A stretch of 64,000 bases of DNA from an uncultured Eubacteriales bacterium (lineage in GTDB: Bacteria; Bacillota; Clostridia; Oscillospirales; Acutalibacteraceae): assembly GCA_934445035.1 (NCBI GenBank), contig CAKSDI010000001.1, positions 124,001 to 188,000 on the forward strand. The letters run 5' to 3'. Below the pieces are notes generated by a model that was not told the DNA's origin, ran no database searches, and saw only the letters and a list, made by a program, of their open reading frames with translations. A program made the position numbers and the translations under genes. Positions 23,642 to 32,424 of the stretch are shown here, piece after piece (the stretch's first letter is position 1; every line of letters begins with the position of its first letter).

Positions 23642-23688
23642 CTGTTACACCTCCAAATTATTTTCTGTACTCAAAAATGTACAGCTCA

Positions 23689-24087
23689 TTATACTCGTCT
23701 TCTTTTGGGAGGACGGCAGCCATTGTGCGGAATAGGGGTAACATCTTTGATCATGCTAACCTCAAGACCTGCTGACTGCAAGGCGCGTATAGCAGCCTCT
23801 CTTCCAGCTCCCGGACCTTTTACATAAACCTCAACAGTTTTAAGACCGTGTTCCATAGCAGCCTTTGCAGCCATTTCTGCAGCGCTCTGAGCTGCGAAAG
23901 GTGTGGACTTCTTAGAACCTCTGAATCCGAGCTCACCGGCGGATGCCCAAGAAAGAGCGTTGCCCTGAGTATCGGAAATGGTAACTATTGTGTTATTGAA
24001 GGTTGACTGAATATGAGCGGCACCACGTTCAATGTTTTTCTTTTCGCGGCGGCGGCGTGTAGCGGTCGCCTTTTTAGCAGTAGCCAT
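23689..24087 (-). CDS. rpsK: 30S ribosomal protein S11
   Basis: A 132-residue S11 with the conserved IQSTFNNTIVTISD start and the PIPHNGCRPPKRRRV end. It lies in the platform of the 30S subunit near the decoding region. It is 16 bases after rpsM. Confidence 0.98.
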   Translation of the reverse strand: MATAKKATATRRRREKKNIERGAAHIQSTFNNTIVTISDTQGNALSWASAGELGFRGSKKSTPFAAQSAAEMAAKAAMEHGLKTVEVYVKGPGAGREAAIRALQSAGLEVSMIKDVTPIPHNGCRPPKRRRV

Positions 24088-24103
24088 TAATTCTTCCTCC
24101 TAC

Positions 24104-24472
24104 TTATTTCTTCTTGTTAGCTATCGTTCTCTTCGGACCCTTGCGTGTGCGCGCATTGGTTTTAGAGCGCTGACCTCTTACGGGAAGTCCCTTGCGGTGA
24201 CGAAGTCCGCGATAACTGCCGATTTCAATAAGTCTTTTAATATCCAATGCTACGGTACGGCGGCGGTCGCCTTCGACCTGAAGATTATGGTCGATATATT
24301 CACGCAGCTTTGAGATATCTTCTTCTGTAAGATCCTTGACTCTTGTATCGGGATTGATTCCGGTACTTTCAAGAATCTTTTTGGATGTTGTAAGACCGAT
24401 TCCGTAAATATAAGTAAGTCCTATTTCAACTCGCTTCTCATTAGGAAGGTCAACACCAGCAATTCGTGCCAT
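24104..24472 (-). CDS. rpsM: 30S ribosomal protein S13
   Basis: A 122-residue S13, starting MARIAGVDLPNEKRVEIGLT and ending in the basic GQRSKTNARTRKGPKRTIANKKK region that touches the P-site tRNA. It is 36 bases after rpmJ. Confidence 0.98.
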   Translation of the reverse strand: MARIAGVDLPNEKRVEIGLTYIYGIGLTTSKKILESTGINPDTRVKDLTEEDISKLREYIDHNLQVEGDRRRTVALDIKRLIEIGSYRGLRHRKGLPVRGQRSKTNARTRKGPKRTIANKKK

Positions 24473-24508
24473 TTATCAAAGCACCTCCATTATTTAGTTA
24501 AGAGTAAC

Positions 24509-24622
24509 TCAGCCCTGACGCTGCTTGTGCTTCGGGTTCTCACAGATAACCATGACTTTACCCTTACGCTTGATGATTTTGCATTTATCGCAAATCTTTT
24601 TAACAGAAGGTCTGACTTTCAT
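24509..24622 (-). CDS. rpmJ: 50S ribosomal protein L36, zinc-binding type
   Basis: A 37-residue L36 that starts MKVRPSVKKICDKC. Cys11, Cys14, Cys27 and His32 form the zinc site. It starts at ATG 24622 after AGGAGG and lies between infA and rpsM, its normal Firmicutes position. Confidence 0.97.
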   Translation of the reverse strand: MKVRPSVKKICDKCKIIKRKGKVMVICENPKHKQRQG

Positions 24623-24653
24623 ATGGATTATACCTCCTTAAATTTTATCCGCC

Positions 24654-24872
24654 TTACTTTGAACGCCATGTTATGCGTCCTTTAGACAGATCATACGGGG
24701 ACATTTCTACAGTTACCTTATCTCCGGGAAGAATTCTTATGAAATTCATCCTAAGCTTTCCGGAAATATGGGCAAGTATCTGATGCCCTCCCTGGATTTC
24801 TACCTTGAACATTGCGTTAGGCATTGCCTCAACAACGGTTCCCTCAAGCTCGATCATATCTGATTTTGACAT
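24654..24872 (-). CDS. infA: translation initiation factor IF-1
   Basis: A 72-residue IF-1 with the S1/OB fold (VVEAMPNAMFKVEI; GDKVTVEMSPYDLSKGRI). It binds the A site of the 30S subunit during initiation. Start ATG 24872 has AAAGGAGGG and lies inside the end of the KOW gene, a 19-base overlap that suggests coupling. Confidence 0.98.
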   Translation of the reverse strand: MSKSDMIELEGTVVEAMPNAMFKVEIQGGHQILAHISGKLRMNFIRILPGDKVTVEMSPYDLSKGRITWRSK

Positions 24873-25120
24873 TGTTTCCCTCCTTTAACTGTCTCGCCGC
24901 ATTTTAAAAGCTCGCGGCGGATCAAACGGTTTGTTATAATCTTATCTTCGCTGATTTTTTTATCCGTAAAGCATAAATGGCGTGGGTTTTTCCGCTTCGG
25001 AGAATCGAGCTTTCTTTTTTTGCCGTCACAGACAAAACAAACTTTCTTTTCCTCTGCTACAACTACCATTAAAGATCCTTTATCCTTTCCGGCTTTTGAA
25101 AATACTACTGTTCCGATCAT
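24854..25120 (-). CDS. KOW-domain RNA-binding protein (L14e-like)
   Basis: An 88-residue protein. The first 45 residues are a KOW-like barrel (MIGTVVFSKAGKDKGSLMVVV), and the rest is basic. Small KOW proteins related to eukaryotic L14e/L27e are common between map and infA in Firmicutes, where they probably bind ribosomal RNA; the role is not settled. I chose ATG 25120 with GAGG five bases upstream over a TTG at 25138. It sits seven bases after map and overlaps infA. Confidence 0.88.
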   Translation of the reverse strand: MIGTVVFSKAGKDKGSLMVVVAEEKKVCFVCDGKKRKLDSPKRKNPRHLCFTDKKISEDKIITNRLIRRELLKCGETVKGGKQCQNQI

Positions 25121-25127
25121 ATGATCC

Positions 25128-25880
25128 TCAGTCTGCAACAGTCATGATCTGCGGACCGTCGGGTGTGATCGCTATTGTATGTTCAAAATGTGCGGAAAGC
25201 GAACCGTCTTTTGTTAAAGTGGTCCAGCCGTCAGGCATAATCTTGACCTCGGGCCTGCCGATATTTACCATAGGCTCTATGGCTATCGTCATACCCGGCA
25301 TAAGTCTTATGCCGTGACCCTGATTGCCGAAATTAGGTACTTCCGGCGCTTCGTGCAAATGGGTTCCTACTCCGTGACCGACAAATTGCCTTACAACGGA
25401 AAATCCATTTGCTTCGACATAACTCTGCACAGCGTGGCCGATATCACCTATTCTGCCGCCCACTTTCGCGGCGCCGATACCCTTATAGAGCGCATCGTGC
25501 GTCACTTCCATCAGCCGCTTTGCCTGCTCGGAAACATCTCCGCAGGCAAATGTGGCGGCATTATCACCGTGATATCCGTCAAACATTGCTCCGAGGTCGA
25601 TACTAACTATATCGCCCTCCGCAATTTTACGCTTTTCAGACGGAATGCCGTGAATAACCTCGTTGTTGATAGATATACACGCAGTTGCAGGATAGCCTTC
25701 ATAGTTTTTGAAGTTAGGAATTCCTCCCTGGCTTCTTATATACTTTTCAGCCAGCCTGTCGATCTCGGCAGTCGTAACGCCGGGTTCTACTGCGCTGCCA
25801 GCTATTTTTAATGCTCCGGCCGAAATTCTGCAAGCTTCTCGCATTATTTTCAGCTCGCGGCCGGTTTTAAGGACTACCAT
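25128..25880 (-). CDS. map: methionine aminopeptidase, type I
   Basis: A 250-residue enzyme that removes the first Met from new proteins. The two-metal site is visible: Asp in VSIDLGAMFDGYHGDN, His in GHGVGTHLHEAPEVPNFG and Glu in IAIEPMV and FEHTIAI. Length fits the short type Ia form. It follows adk by five bases, the usual secY-adk-map order. Confidence 0.98.
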   Translation of the reverse strand: MVVLKTGRELKIMREACRISAGALKIAGSAVEPGVTTAEIDRLAEKYIRSQGGIPNFKNYEGYPATACISINNEVIHGIPSEKRKIAEGDIVSIDLGAMFDGYHGDNAATFACGDVSEQAKRLMEVTHDALYKGIGAAKVGGRIGDIGHAVQSYVEANGFSVVRQFVGHGVGTHLHEAPEVPNFGNQGHGIRLMPGMTIAIEPMVNIGRPEVKIMPDGWTTLTKDGSLSAHFEHTIAITPDGPQIMTVAD

Positions 25881-25885
25881 ATACC

Positions 25886-26521
25886 TTATATCTCCGAAAG
25901 TGCTTTCAGAACAAGGGCGGTGGTATCTTTGACATCATCCTGACCCTCAACTGAAATCAGCTTTTCCTGAGCTTTGTAATAATCCTTAAGCGGCTCGGTC
26001 TGCTCGTGATAGACTTTAAGTCTTTCAAGAACAGTCGCAGGCTCGTCGTCCTTACGGATAACGAGATCTCCGCCGCAGGCATTACAAACGCCCTCTTTTA
26101 AGGGTTTCTTAAATTCCGTGTGATAGCTTGCCGAGCATTTTTCACAGACGCGTCTGCCGGACATTCTTTTAACGATCTCTTCATCGGCAACTTCTATTGA
26201 AAGAGCCGCGTCGATCGAAACGCCCATTTTATCCAAAGCCTCGGCCTGCGGAATTGTACGGGGGAACCCGTCTAAGATAAATCCGTTTGCACAATCATCT
26301 TGCGCAAGTCTTTCTCTTATAATTCCGATTACCACATCATCCGGAACAAGCTTACCCTGTTCGGTATATGCTTTTGCCTTAAGTCCCATTTCTGTACCGT
26401 TTTTAAGTGCAGCACGGATAATGTTGCCGGTTGAAATGGTAGGAATATTGTATTTTTCTGAAATGATTTCAGCCTGAGTACCTTTTCCGGCACCCGGAGC
26501 TCCCAAAAGAATAAGCTTCAT
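25886..26521 (-). CDS. adk: adenylate kinase with zinc lid
   Basis: A 211-residue adenylate kinase (ATP + AMP = 2 ADP). The P-loop is GAPGAGKGT (residues 7-15), the AMP region includes DGFPRTIPQA, and the lid has four cysteines (CEKC...CNAC), the zinc form usual in Firmicutes. It is 19 bases after secY. Confidence 0.98.
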   Translation of the reverse strand: MKLILLGAPGAGKGTQAEIISEKYNIPTISTGNIIRAALKNGTEMGLKAKAYTEQGKLVPDDVVIGIIRERLAQDDCANGFILDGFPRTIPQAEALDKMGVSIDAALSIEVADEEIVKRMSGRRVCEKCSASYHTEFKKPLKEGVCNACGGDLVIRKDDEPATVLERLKVYHEQTEPLKDYYKAQEKLISVEGQDDVKDTTALVLKALSEI

Positions 26522-26540
26522 ATCAATACTCCTTTATTTA

Positions 26541-27830
26541 TTAATCAAGAAATCCCTTATAATGACGCATCATCATCTGAGATTCGAGATTTTGAACTGT
26601 ATCAAGTGCTACGCCGACAAGAATGAGTATCGAAGTACCGCCGAGCGAAATATTGATCTGACCGATATTGCCTAAGACGATCGGGAGAATAGCTATAACG
26701 CTTAAGAAGATAGCTCCGAGAAGCGTAACTCTTGAAAGAATTTTGGAAATGAAATCCGAGGTCGGTTTTCCGGGACGGATTCCGGGGATAGCTCCGCCGT
26801 TTTTGCGAAGATTGTTTGCCATTTCAACAGGATTAAACTGAATGGTCGAGTAGAAATAAGCAAACGCGATTATCAGCAGAAAATAAATTACAGCGTAAAA
26901 TATTCCTCTTGTGCTGAAAAGCGCAAGCGCTTTATACCAGCTCGGCTGCTTGATCGCTGTTTCCGGACTTGCAAAAGAAAGGATCATAGTCGGGAACATA
27001 AGAATTGACGAAGCAAAGATGATCGGCATAACGCCTGACATATTTACTTTGATCGGAATATGAGTATTCTGACCGCCGTACATCTTATTACCGACGACTC
27101 TTTTTGCATACTGAATAGGAACTCTGCGCTCCGCGTTAGTCATCCAAACGATGAAAGCAACAACTACGAGGAACAGAACGACAACTGCGATAACGGCAGT
27201 TTTGTTTGTGCTCCAGGAATTTTTCAAAGCAGCGTAAGCCTGGGGGCCGCGGGAAAGAATACCTGCAAAAAGCAGAATTGAAATACCGTTGCCTATTCCC
27301 TTATTATCTATCTGCTCGCCGAGCCACATAACAAGAGTTGAACCCGCAGTAAGAGCAAGAACAATAACGAAACCTGCAAATACCTTAGCGCCCTTGCCTG
27401 TAACATCAAGGTAATCATTACCGTTAAGATAAATAAAGTAAGTGACACCCTGAATAAGAGCTAAAACTATTGTTGCATATCGTGTGATAGAAGCGAGCTT
27501 CTTCTGTCCCTCTTCGCCTTCTTTGGTAAGGCGCTCAAGAGCAGGGATAGCTACGCAAAGCAGCTGAATGATAATTGAAGAGTTGATGTACGGTGTAACC
27601 GACATCGCGAAAATTGCGCCGTATTCCAGTCCGCCTCCGGTAAGAATGGAGAGATAACTGAAAAATTCGCTGCTGGAGCCGTTATTTGCGGCATTCCTCA
27701 AAGTGTCGTACGCTACGAAAGGAACCGGGATAGCCGAGCCGATGCGGAAAATTATGATTATCATGAGAGTAAAAAGAATCTTATTTCTGAGTTCTTTTAC
27801 TTTCCATGCATTTCTTAAGGTTTCCAACAT
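26541..27830 (-). CDS. secY: protein translocase subunit SecY
   Basis: A 429-residue SecY with ten membrane spans, the central channel of the Sec translocon. The N-terminal plug region (FRIGSAIPVPFVAYD) and the C-terminal cytosolic loop before span 10 (GKPTSDFISKILSRVTLLGA) are typical. It starts two bases after rplO, so the genes are coupled. Confidence 0.98.
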   Translation of the reverse strand: MLETLRNAWKVKELRNKILFTLMIIIIFRIGSAIPVPFVAYDTLRNAANNGSSSEFFSYLSILTGGGLEYGAIFAMSVTPYINSSIIIQLLCVAIPALERLTKEGEEGQKKLASITRYATIVLALIQGVTYFIYLNGNDYLDVTGKGAKVFAGFVIVLALTAGSTLVMWLGEQIDNKGIGNGISILLFAGILSRGPQAYAALKNSWSTNKTAVIAVVVLFLVVVAFIVWMTNAERRVPIQYAKRVVGNKMYGGQNTHIPIKVNMSGVMPIIFASSILMFPTMILSFASPETAIKQPSWYKALALFSTRGIFYAVIYFLLIIAFAYFYSTIQFNPVEMANNLRKNGGAIPGIRPGKPTSDFISKILSRVTLLGAIFLSVIAILPIVLGNIGQINISLGGTSILILVGVALDTVQNLESQMMMRHYKGFLD

Positions 27831-27832
27831 AC

Positions 27833-28282
27833 TCAGATCACCTCTGCCTTTCCACCGACAGAATTTATCTTTTCAGCCGCAGAAGCCGAGAAAGCATTAA
27901 GCTTAACAGTAAGCTTTTTAGAAAGCTTTCCGTTACCCAAAACCTTAACTGCTTTATCAGCAGACTTGATGATACCTTTTTCCTTGAGGGCAGCTGCATC
28001 AACTGTAGCTCCGTCTTCGAATACCTCCAAAGCGGAAACATTGATAGCAATTACTTCCTCAGCAAAAATATTATTGAAGCCACGCTTAGGAACGCGTCTT
28101 TGAAGAGGCATCTGACCGCCTTCAAATCCCGGTCTCATTCCGTGACCGGCACGAGCTTTCTGACCTTTATGGCCTTTACCGGCAGTTTTACCATTGCCGG
28201 AGCCGTGACCTCTGCCTATACGCTTTGCGTCTTTTGTAGAACCCAAAGCAGGTGACAAATCGTGCAATTTCATTGTTCGCAC
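27833..28282 (-). CDS. rplO: 50S ribosomal protein L15
   Basis: A 149-residue L15 with the conserved basic, glycine-rich start (GRGHGSGNGKTAGKGHKGQ) and the hydrophobic C-terminal domain. It lies 71 bases after rpmD, a longer gap than its neighbours, without a clear feature in it. Confidence 0.98.
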   Translation of the reverse strand: MRTMKLHDLSPALGSTKDAKRIGRGHGSGNGKTAGKGHKGQKARAGHGMRPGFEGGQMPLQRRVPKRGFNNIFAEEVIAINVSALEVFEDGATVDAAALKEKGIIKSADKAVKVLGNGKLSKKLTVKLNAFSASAAEKINSVGGKAEVI

Positions 28283-28353
28283 CTCCTTGCATTATTAACG
28301 CTTTTTGATAAAAGCGCCGCCGTAACCGGCTTTTGCGTTATTGAAACTCAAAA

Positions 28354-28551
28354 TCAGTCTTCAACGATCTTTACAAGGTGCGAAACCTTGTTGACTTTGC
28401 CGAGAGTCTGCGCGTTATCGGGCTGAACCGAAACATCGCCGACTTTGTGAAGACCAAGTGCTTCAACCGTTGCGATCTGATCCTTTTTGGAACCTATAGT
28501 GCTCTTAACGAGCTTTACTTTAAGGCCGGCAGCCTTTTTCTTTGTTGCCAT
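28354..28551 (-). CDS. rpmD: 50S ribosomal protein L30
   Basis: A 65-residue L30: LKVKLVKSTIGSKKDQIATVEALGL and VSHLVKIVED are the family's ends. L30 is absent from some bacteria; here it is in the normal place between rpsE and rplO. Confidence 0.97.
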   Translation of the reverse strand: MATKKKAAGLKVKLVKSTIGSKKDQIATVEALGLHKVGDVSVQPDNAQTLGKVNKVSHLVKIVED

Positions 28552-28565
28552 AATGCTGCTCCCCC

Positions 28566-29069
28566 TTAACCTATGATTTCCTTGGCAGTTTTACCGCGAA
28601 CAGCTGCTACCTGCTCGGCGTCGCGTAAAGCTGCAAGACCGGCAACAGTTGCGCGAACTACATTGCACGGATTATTTGAACGAAGAGCCTTTGTACGGAT
28701 ATCCTTGATTCCGACAATTTCAACGACGGCACGAACTGCACCGCCGGCGATAACGCCGGTACCGGGAGCTGCGGGCTTTAAGAGCACGCGGCCTGCTCCG
28801 AACTCTCCTATTACTTCGTGAGGAATGGTAGTACCTTTAAGAGAAACCTTGATAAGGTTCTTCTTAGCGTCTTCAATACCCTTGCGGATAGCGTCGGGTA
28901 CCTCGCCTGCTTTTCCGAGGCCGAAGCCTACGATACCGTTACCGTCGCCGACAACGACTAAAGCCGCAAATTTCATTATACGGCCGCCCTTAACGGTTTT
29001 GGAAACTCTGTTTATGGAAACTACTCTTTCCTGAAGATCTAATGTTGATGCGTCAATATTTGTAGCCAA
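28566..29069 (-). CDS. rpsE: 30S ribosomal protein S5
   Basis: A 167-residue S5. The N-terminal double-stranded RNA-binding domain (VVSINRVSKTVKGGRIMKFA) and the loop known for spectinomycin contact are present, and the C-terminal domain has GAGRVLLKPAAPGTGVIAGG. It is 18 bases after rplR. Confidence 0.98.
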   Translation of the reverse strand: MATNIDASTLDLQERVVSINRVSKTVKGGRIMKFAALVVVGDGNGIVGFGLGKAGEVPDAIRKGIEDAKKNLIKVSLKGTTIPHEVIGEFGAGRVLLKPAAPGTGVIAGGAVRAVVEIVGIKDIRTKALRSNNPCNVVRATVAGLAALRDAEQVAAVRGKTAKEIIG

Positions 29070-29087
29070 AAGTATTCCCCCTCCTTA

Positions 29088-29447
29088 TTAGAACTTGAGG
29101 CCGCCCTCGCGGGCACCTTCGGCAAGCTCCTTGACACGGCCGTGATAGATATAACCGCCGCGGTCAAAAACGACCTCAGTGATCTTTTTCTTCTTGGCAC
29201 GTTCAGCTATTAACTGTCCAACCTTGCGGGCTCCCTCTTTATTCGAACCGCTTATGCCGAAATCTTTCTCGTTAGAAGCGGCTGCACAGAGAGTAACACC
29301 CTTTTCATCGTCGATAAGCTGGGCGTAAATATTGCTGTTGGAGCGGAATACATCAAGGCGCGGGATCGCTGCTGTACCGCTGATCTTGGAACGAACGCGG
29401 GTATGGCGCTTAAGCCTTGCCTGATTACTGTTAGGTTTGCTAACCAT
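29088..29447 (-). CDS. rplR: 50S ribosomal protein L18
   Basis: A 119-residue L18, which binds 5S rRNA in the central protuberance. RVRSKISGTAAIPRLDVFRS and the end FDRGGYIYHGRVKELAEGAR are the family hallmarks. It is 18 bases after rplF. Confidence 0.98.
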   Translation of the reverse strand: MVSKPNSNQARLKRHTRVRSKISGTAAIPRLDVFRSNSNIYAQLIDDEKGVTLCAAASNEKDFGISGSNKEGARKVGQLIAERAKKKKITEVVFDRGGYIYHGRVKELAEGAREGGLKF

Positions 29448-29465
29448 TTTCTATACACTCCTTTA

Positions 29466-30014
29466 TTATTTCTTAGCACCCTTGGCTGCTTTACCTTCTT
29501 TGCGACGGATATGCTCGTTTGCATATTTGATACCTTTGCCTTTATAGGGCTCCGGAGGACGCTTTTTGCGAACATCCGCTGCAAACTGGCCAACCAGCTG
29601 CTTATCTGCACCGCTGATAACTATTGAGTTAGGAGCGGGTACTTCAATTTTAATTCCGGGGATCTCCGGAACGATTACCTGATGAGAATAACCAAGGTTC
29701 ATAACAAGGTTATTGCCCTGCTTCTGAGCACGGTAACCTACACCGTTAACCTCAAGAGTTTTAGAGTAGCCTTCTGTAACACCCTGAACCATATTGGCGA
29801 TAAGTGTACGGGTAAGGCCGTGTAAAGCTCTGTGTTCTTTGTCATCGGTGGGACGGGTAACAACGATATTGTCGCCGTCTTTTACGACTGAGATTTCCTT
29901 ATTGAACTGGTAGGAAAGCTCGCCTTTTGCGCCTTTAACGGTAACGGTATTTCCGTCTATTTTAACATCTACACCGTTCGGAACGGCGATCGGCATTTTA
30001 CCTATTCTTGACAT
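29466..30014 (-). CDS. rplF: 50S ribosomal protein L6
   Basis: A 182-residue L6 with its two repeated domains and the C-terminal GPEPYKGKGI-type element (PPEPYKGKGIKYANE). I chose ATG 30014 (MSRIGKMPIAVP), which has AAGGAGG six bases upstream, rather than a start 16 codons earlier that lacks a site and would overlap rpsH. Confidence 0.97.
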   Translation of the reverse strand: MSRIGKMPIAVPNGVDVKIDGNTVTVKGAKGELSYQFNKEISVVKDGDNIVVTRPTDDKEHRALHGLTRTLIANMVQGVTEGYSKTLEVNGVGYRAQKQGNNLVMNLGYSHQVIVPEIPGIKIEVPAPNSIVISGADKQLVGQFAADVRKKRPPEPYKGKGIKYANEHIRRKEGKAAKGAKK

Positions 30015-30027
30015 ACCTTTTACCTCC

Positions 30028-30426
30028 TTACCAGACAAACGCGAGAACTTCGCCGCCGACATTGGCTTTGCGAGCCTGCTTATCTGTCATTATTCCTTTA
30101 GAGGTAGAGAGAATAGCTATACCGAGGCCTTTCATAACCTTAGGCATTTCTTCTACGCTTGTATATATGCGCAGACCGGGCTTTGATACCCTGCGGATTC
30201 CGCTGATGGTCTGAGCTTTATTGGGGCCGTATTTCAATACTATATGAATTACGCCCTGCTTACCGTCGTCTTCAACGGTAAAGCTGCTGATGTATCCTTC
30301 ATCGAGAAGTATCTGAGCGATAGACTTCTTAACGTTTGATGCAGGAACATCTACCGAATTATGTTTTGCCGAGGATGCGTTACGAATTCGTGTAAGCATA
30401 TCGGCTATTGTATCGGTGATTTGCAT
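30028..30426 (-). CDS. rpsH: 30S ribosomal protein S8
   Basis: A 132-residue S8 (MQITDTIADMLTRIRNAS; ending TSKGIMTDKQARKANVGGE). S8 binds the central domain of 16S rRNA; in E. coli it represses this operon. It lies 27 bases after rpsN. Confidence 0.98.
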   Translation of the reverse strand: MQITDTIADMLTRIRNASSAKHNSVDVPASNVKKSIAQILLDEGYISSFTVEDDGKQGVIHIVLKYGPNKAQTISGIRRVSKPGLRIYTSVEEMPKVMKGLGIAILSTSKGIMTDKQARKANVGGEVLAFVW

Positions 30427-30453
30427 GCCGTAAACCTCCTTTAGATTTGTGCC

Positions 30454-30639
30454 TTACCAGCTTGCCTTCTTAACTCCGGGGATCTCGCCCTTATAAGCGA
30501 GCTCTCTGAAACATATACGGCAGATGCCGTATTTGCGAAGATAAGCATGGGGACGGCCGCAGATCTTGCATCTGTTATACTGTCTTGTTGAAAATTTAGC
30601 GGGGCGAGCCTGCCTTACTTTCATAGATGTCTTAGCCAT
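30454..30639 (-). CDS. rpsN: 30S ribosomal protein S14, zinc type
   Basis: A 61-residue S14 of the short zinc form, with Cys24, Cys27, Cys40 and Cys43 (CKIC...CRIC). This form is the main S14 in most Firmicutes. It is 11 bases after rplE. Confidence 0.98.
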   Translation of the reverse strand: MAKTSMKVRQARPAKFSTRQYNRCKICGRPHAYLRKYGICRICFRELAYKGEIPGVKKASW

Positions 30640-30650
30640 ATTTTATCTCC

Positions 30651-31190
30651 TTATCTCGCAAACGGAGCGCCCATAAGAGTGAGTAACTCACGAGCCTCTT
30701 CATCTGTCTTGGCGGTAGTAACGATAACGATATCCATACCGCGAACTTTATCTATCTTATCATACTCAATTTCAGGGAAAATGAGCTGCTCTTTAACGCC
30801 GCAGGCATAGTTGCCGCGACCGTCGAAGGCATCGGGATTGATGCCGCGGAAGTCGCGCACGCGCGGTAAAGCTGCGTTAAAGAAACGGTCGATAAACTCG
30901 TACATTTTTTCTCCGCGAAGTGTTACCTTTGCGCCGATAGGCATTCCCTCACGAAGCTTAAAGTTCGCAACGGATTTCTTTGCACGGCACGGTATTGCCT
31001 TCTGACCGGTTATTTTGCTGAGATCCGAGATAACGGAATCTACTATCTTCGCGTTATCCTTAGCCTCTCCGCAACCTACATTGATAATGACTTTCTCGAG
31101 CTTCGGAATCTGCATAACACTCTTATAGCCAAATTTGGTCATCAATGCAGGAGCTATCGAATTTTTATATTCGTTTCCAAGCGTTGACAT
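30651..31190 (-). CDS. rplE: 50S ribosomal protein L5
   Basis: A 179-residue L5, a 5S rRNA binder in the central protuberance. NVGCGEAKDNAKIVDS and GIREQLIFPEI-like (GVKEQLIFPEIEYDKID) elements are present. It is 18 bases after rplX. Confidence 0.98.
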   Translation of the reverse strand: MSTLGNEYKNSIAPALMTKFGYKSVMQIPKLEKVIINVGCGEAKDNAKIVDSVISDLSKITGQKAIPCRAKKSVANFKLREGMPIGAKVTLRGEKMYEFIDRFFNAALPRVRDFRGINPDAFDGRGNYACGVKEQLIFPEIEYDKIDKVRGMDIVIVTTAKTDEEARELLTLMGAPFAR

Positions 31191-31208
31191 GTCATGTCCT
31201 CCTTACTC

Positions 31209-31532
31209 TTAAAAAGTTTCGCCGCACTTTTTGCAAACGCGGTCTTTTTTGCCGTCCTCATAGATCTTGGTTCCTACTCTGGTCGGCTTGTTGCACTTCG
31301 GGCAAACCAACTGAACTTTGCAGGCATAAACTGCGCCGTCAGTTTCTATAATTCCGGAGGGATCTCCGGCTTTTTTCGGCTTAACATGCTTTTTAACCTT
31401 GTTAAGACCTTCAACGATAACCTTCTGCTCTTTAGGGCTTACCTGAAGAACCTTTCCGGTTTTCTTGCGGTCTTTAGCGTCACCGGTAAGAAGCATAACT
31501 GTATCGCCGGTTTTAATGTGAAGCTTACTCAT
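31209..31532 (-). CDS. rplX: 50S ribosomal protein L24 with zinc ribbon
   Basis: A 107-residue L24: KOW domain at the N-terminus (KTGDTVMLLTGDAKDRKKTG), then a tail with two CxxC pairs (CPKC and CKKC) that would bind zinc, a variant found in Clostridia. L24 starts 50S assembly. Confidence 0.97.
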   Translation of the reverse strand: MSKLHIKTGDTVMLLTGDAKDRKKTGKVLQVSPKEQKVIVEGLNKVKKHVKPKKAGDPSGIIETDGAVYACKVQLVCPKCNKPTRVGTKIYEDGKKDRVCKKCGETF

Positions 31533-31548
31533 ATCTTTTTACCTCCCA

Positions 31549-31917
31549 TTAAAGAACTTCCGGAGCGAGAGAAAGGATCTTTGTATAATCCTTATCGCGA
31601 AGCTCACGCGCTACAGGCCCGAAGATACGGGTGCCTCTCGGATTCTTATCGTCACGGATAAGAACCGCAGCATTTTCATCAAATCTAATATAAGTGCCAT
31701 CATTACGGCGAAGACCTTTTGCAGAACGAACTACAACAGCCTTAACTACATCGCCCTTCTTAACGGTACCGCCCGGAGCGGCCTTTTTAACAGAAGCAAC
31801 GATAACATCGCCGATGTTGGCGTACCTCCTTTTGGAGCCTCCCAAAACACGGATGCACATAATTTCTTTTGCACCGGTATTGTCGGCAACCTTGAGGTAA
31901 CTCTGTTGTTGTATCAC
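31549..31917 (-). CDS. rplN: 50S ribosomal protein L14
   Basis: A 122-residue L14, starting MIQQQSYLKVADNTGAKEIM and ending ILSLAPEVL, both near invariant. It forms a bridge to the 30S subunit. It is 24 bases after rpsQ. Confidence 0.98.
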   Translation of the reverse strand: MIQQQSYLKVADNTGAKEIMCIRVLGGSKRRYANIGDVIVASVKKAAPGGTVKKGDVVKAVVVRSAKGLRRNDGTYIRFDENAAVLIRDDKNPRGTRIFGPVARELRDKDYTKILSLAPEVL

Positions 31918-31941
31918 AGTGGTTTCCTCCTTAAAGCCAAA

Positions 31942-32199
31942 TTACTTAGCTTTCTCAACTATTTCGGCAACGCGCCATCTCTTATCTTTAGAAAGCGGTC
32001 TTGTTTCCATAATGAGCACTCTGTCGCCAACGCCGCAGGTGTTGTTCTCATCATGAGCCTTAAGTCTGATTGTGTTTTTGATTATCTTCTTGTAAAGCGG
32101 GTGCTTAACATTGTCTTCAATAGCAACTACGACGGTTTTATCCATTTTATTGCTTACGACCTTGCCCACTCTTGTTTTACGAAGGTTTCTTTCGCTCAT
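31942..32199 (-). CDS. rpsQ: 30S ribosomal protein S17
   Basis: An 85-residue S17 with the OB fold (GKVVSNKMDKTVVVAIED; ETRPLSKDKRWRV). It binds 16S rRNA early in assembly. It is 18 bases after rpmC. Confidence 0.98.
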   Translation of the reverse strand: MSERNLRKTRVGKVVSNKMDKTVVVAIEDNVKHPLYKKIIKNTIRLKAHDENNTCGVGDRVLIMETRPLSKDKRWRVAEIVEKAK

Positions 32200-32217
32200 T
32201 TTCAGCTACCTCCTCTT

Positions 32218-32424
32218 TTAAGCGTTAGCGCTGTTTGAAAGCTCTTTTTCGCGGATAATTGTTTTAACGCGAGCGATATCTTTCTTAACAGCCGCTATTC
32301 GCATGGGGTTGTCGAGCTGATTAATGGCATGTTGGAAACGAAGATGGAACAATTCATCTTTAAGCTTTGCCAACTGCTCATTAAGCTCCGGTAAAGTGTT
32401 TTCTCTGATTTCCTTTGCATTCAT
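32218..32424 (-). CDS. rpmC: 50S ribosomal protein L29
   Basis: A 68-residue L29, two helices (LPELNEQLAKLKDELFHLRF; IAAVKKDIARVKTIIREK). Its start overlaps the rplP stop by one base (TAATG), so translation is coupled. Confidence 0.98.
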   Translation of the reverse strand: MNAKEIRENTLPELNEQLAKLKDELFHLRFQHAINQLDNPMRIAAVKKDIARVKTIIREKELSNSANA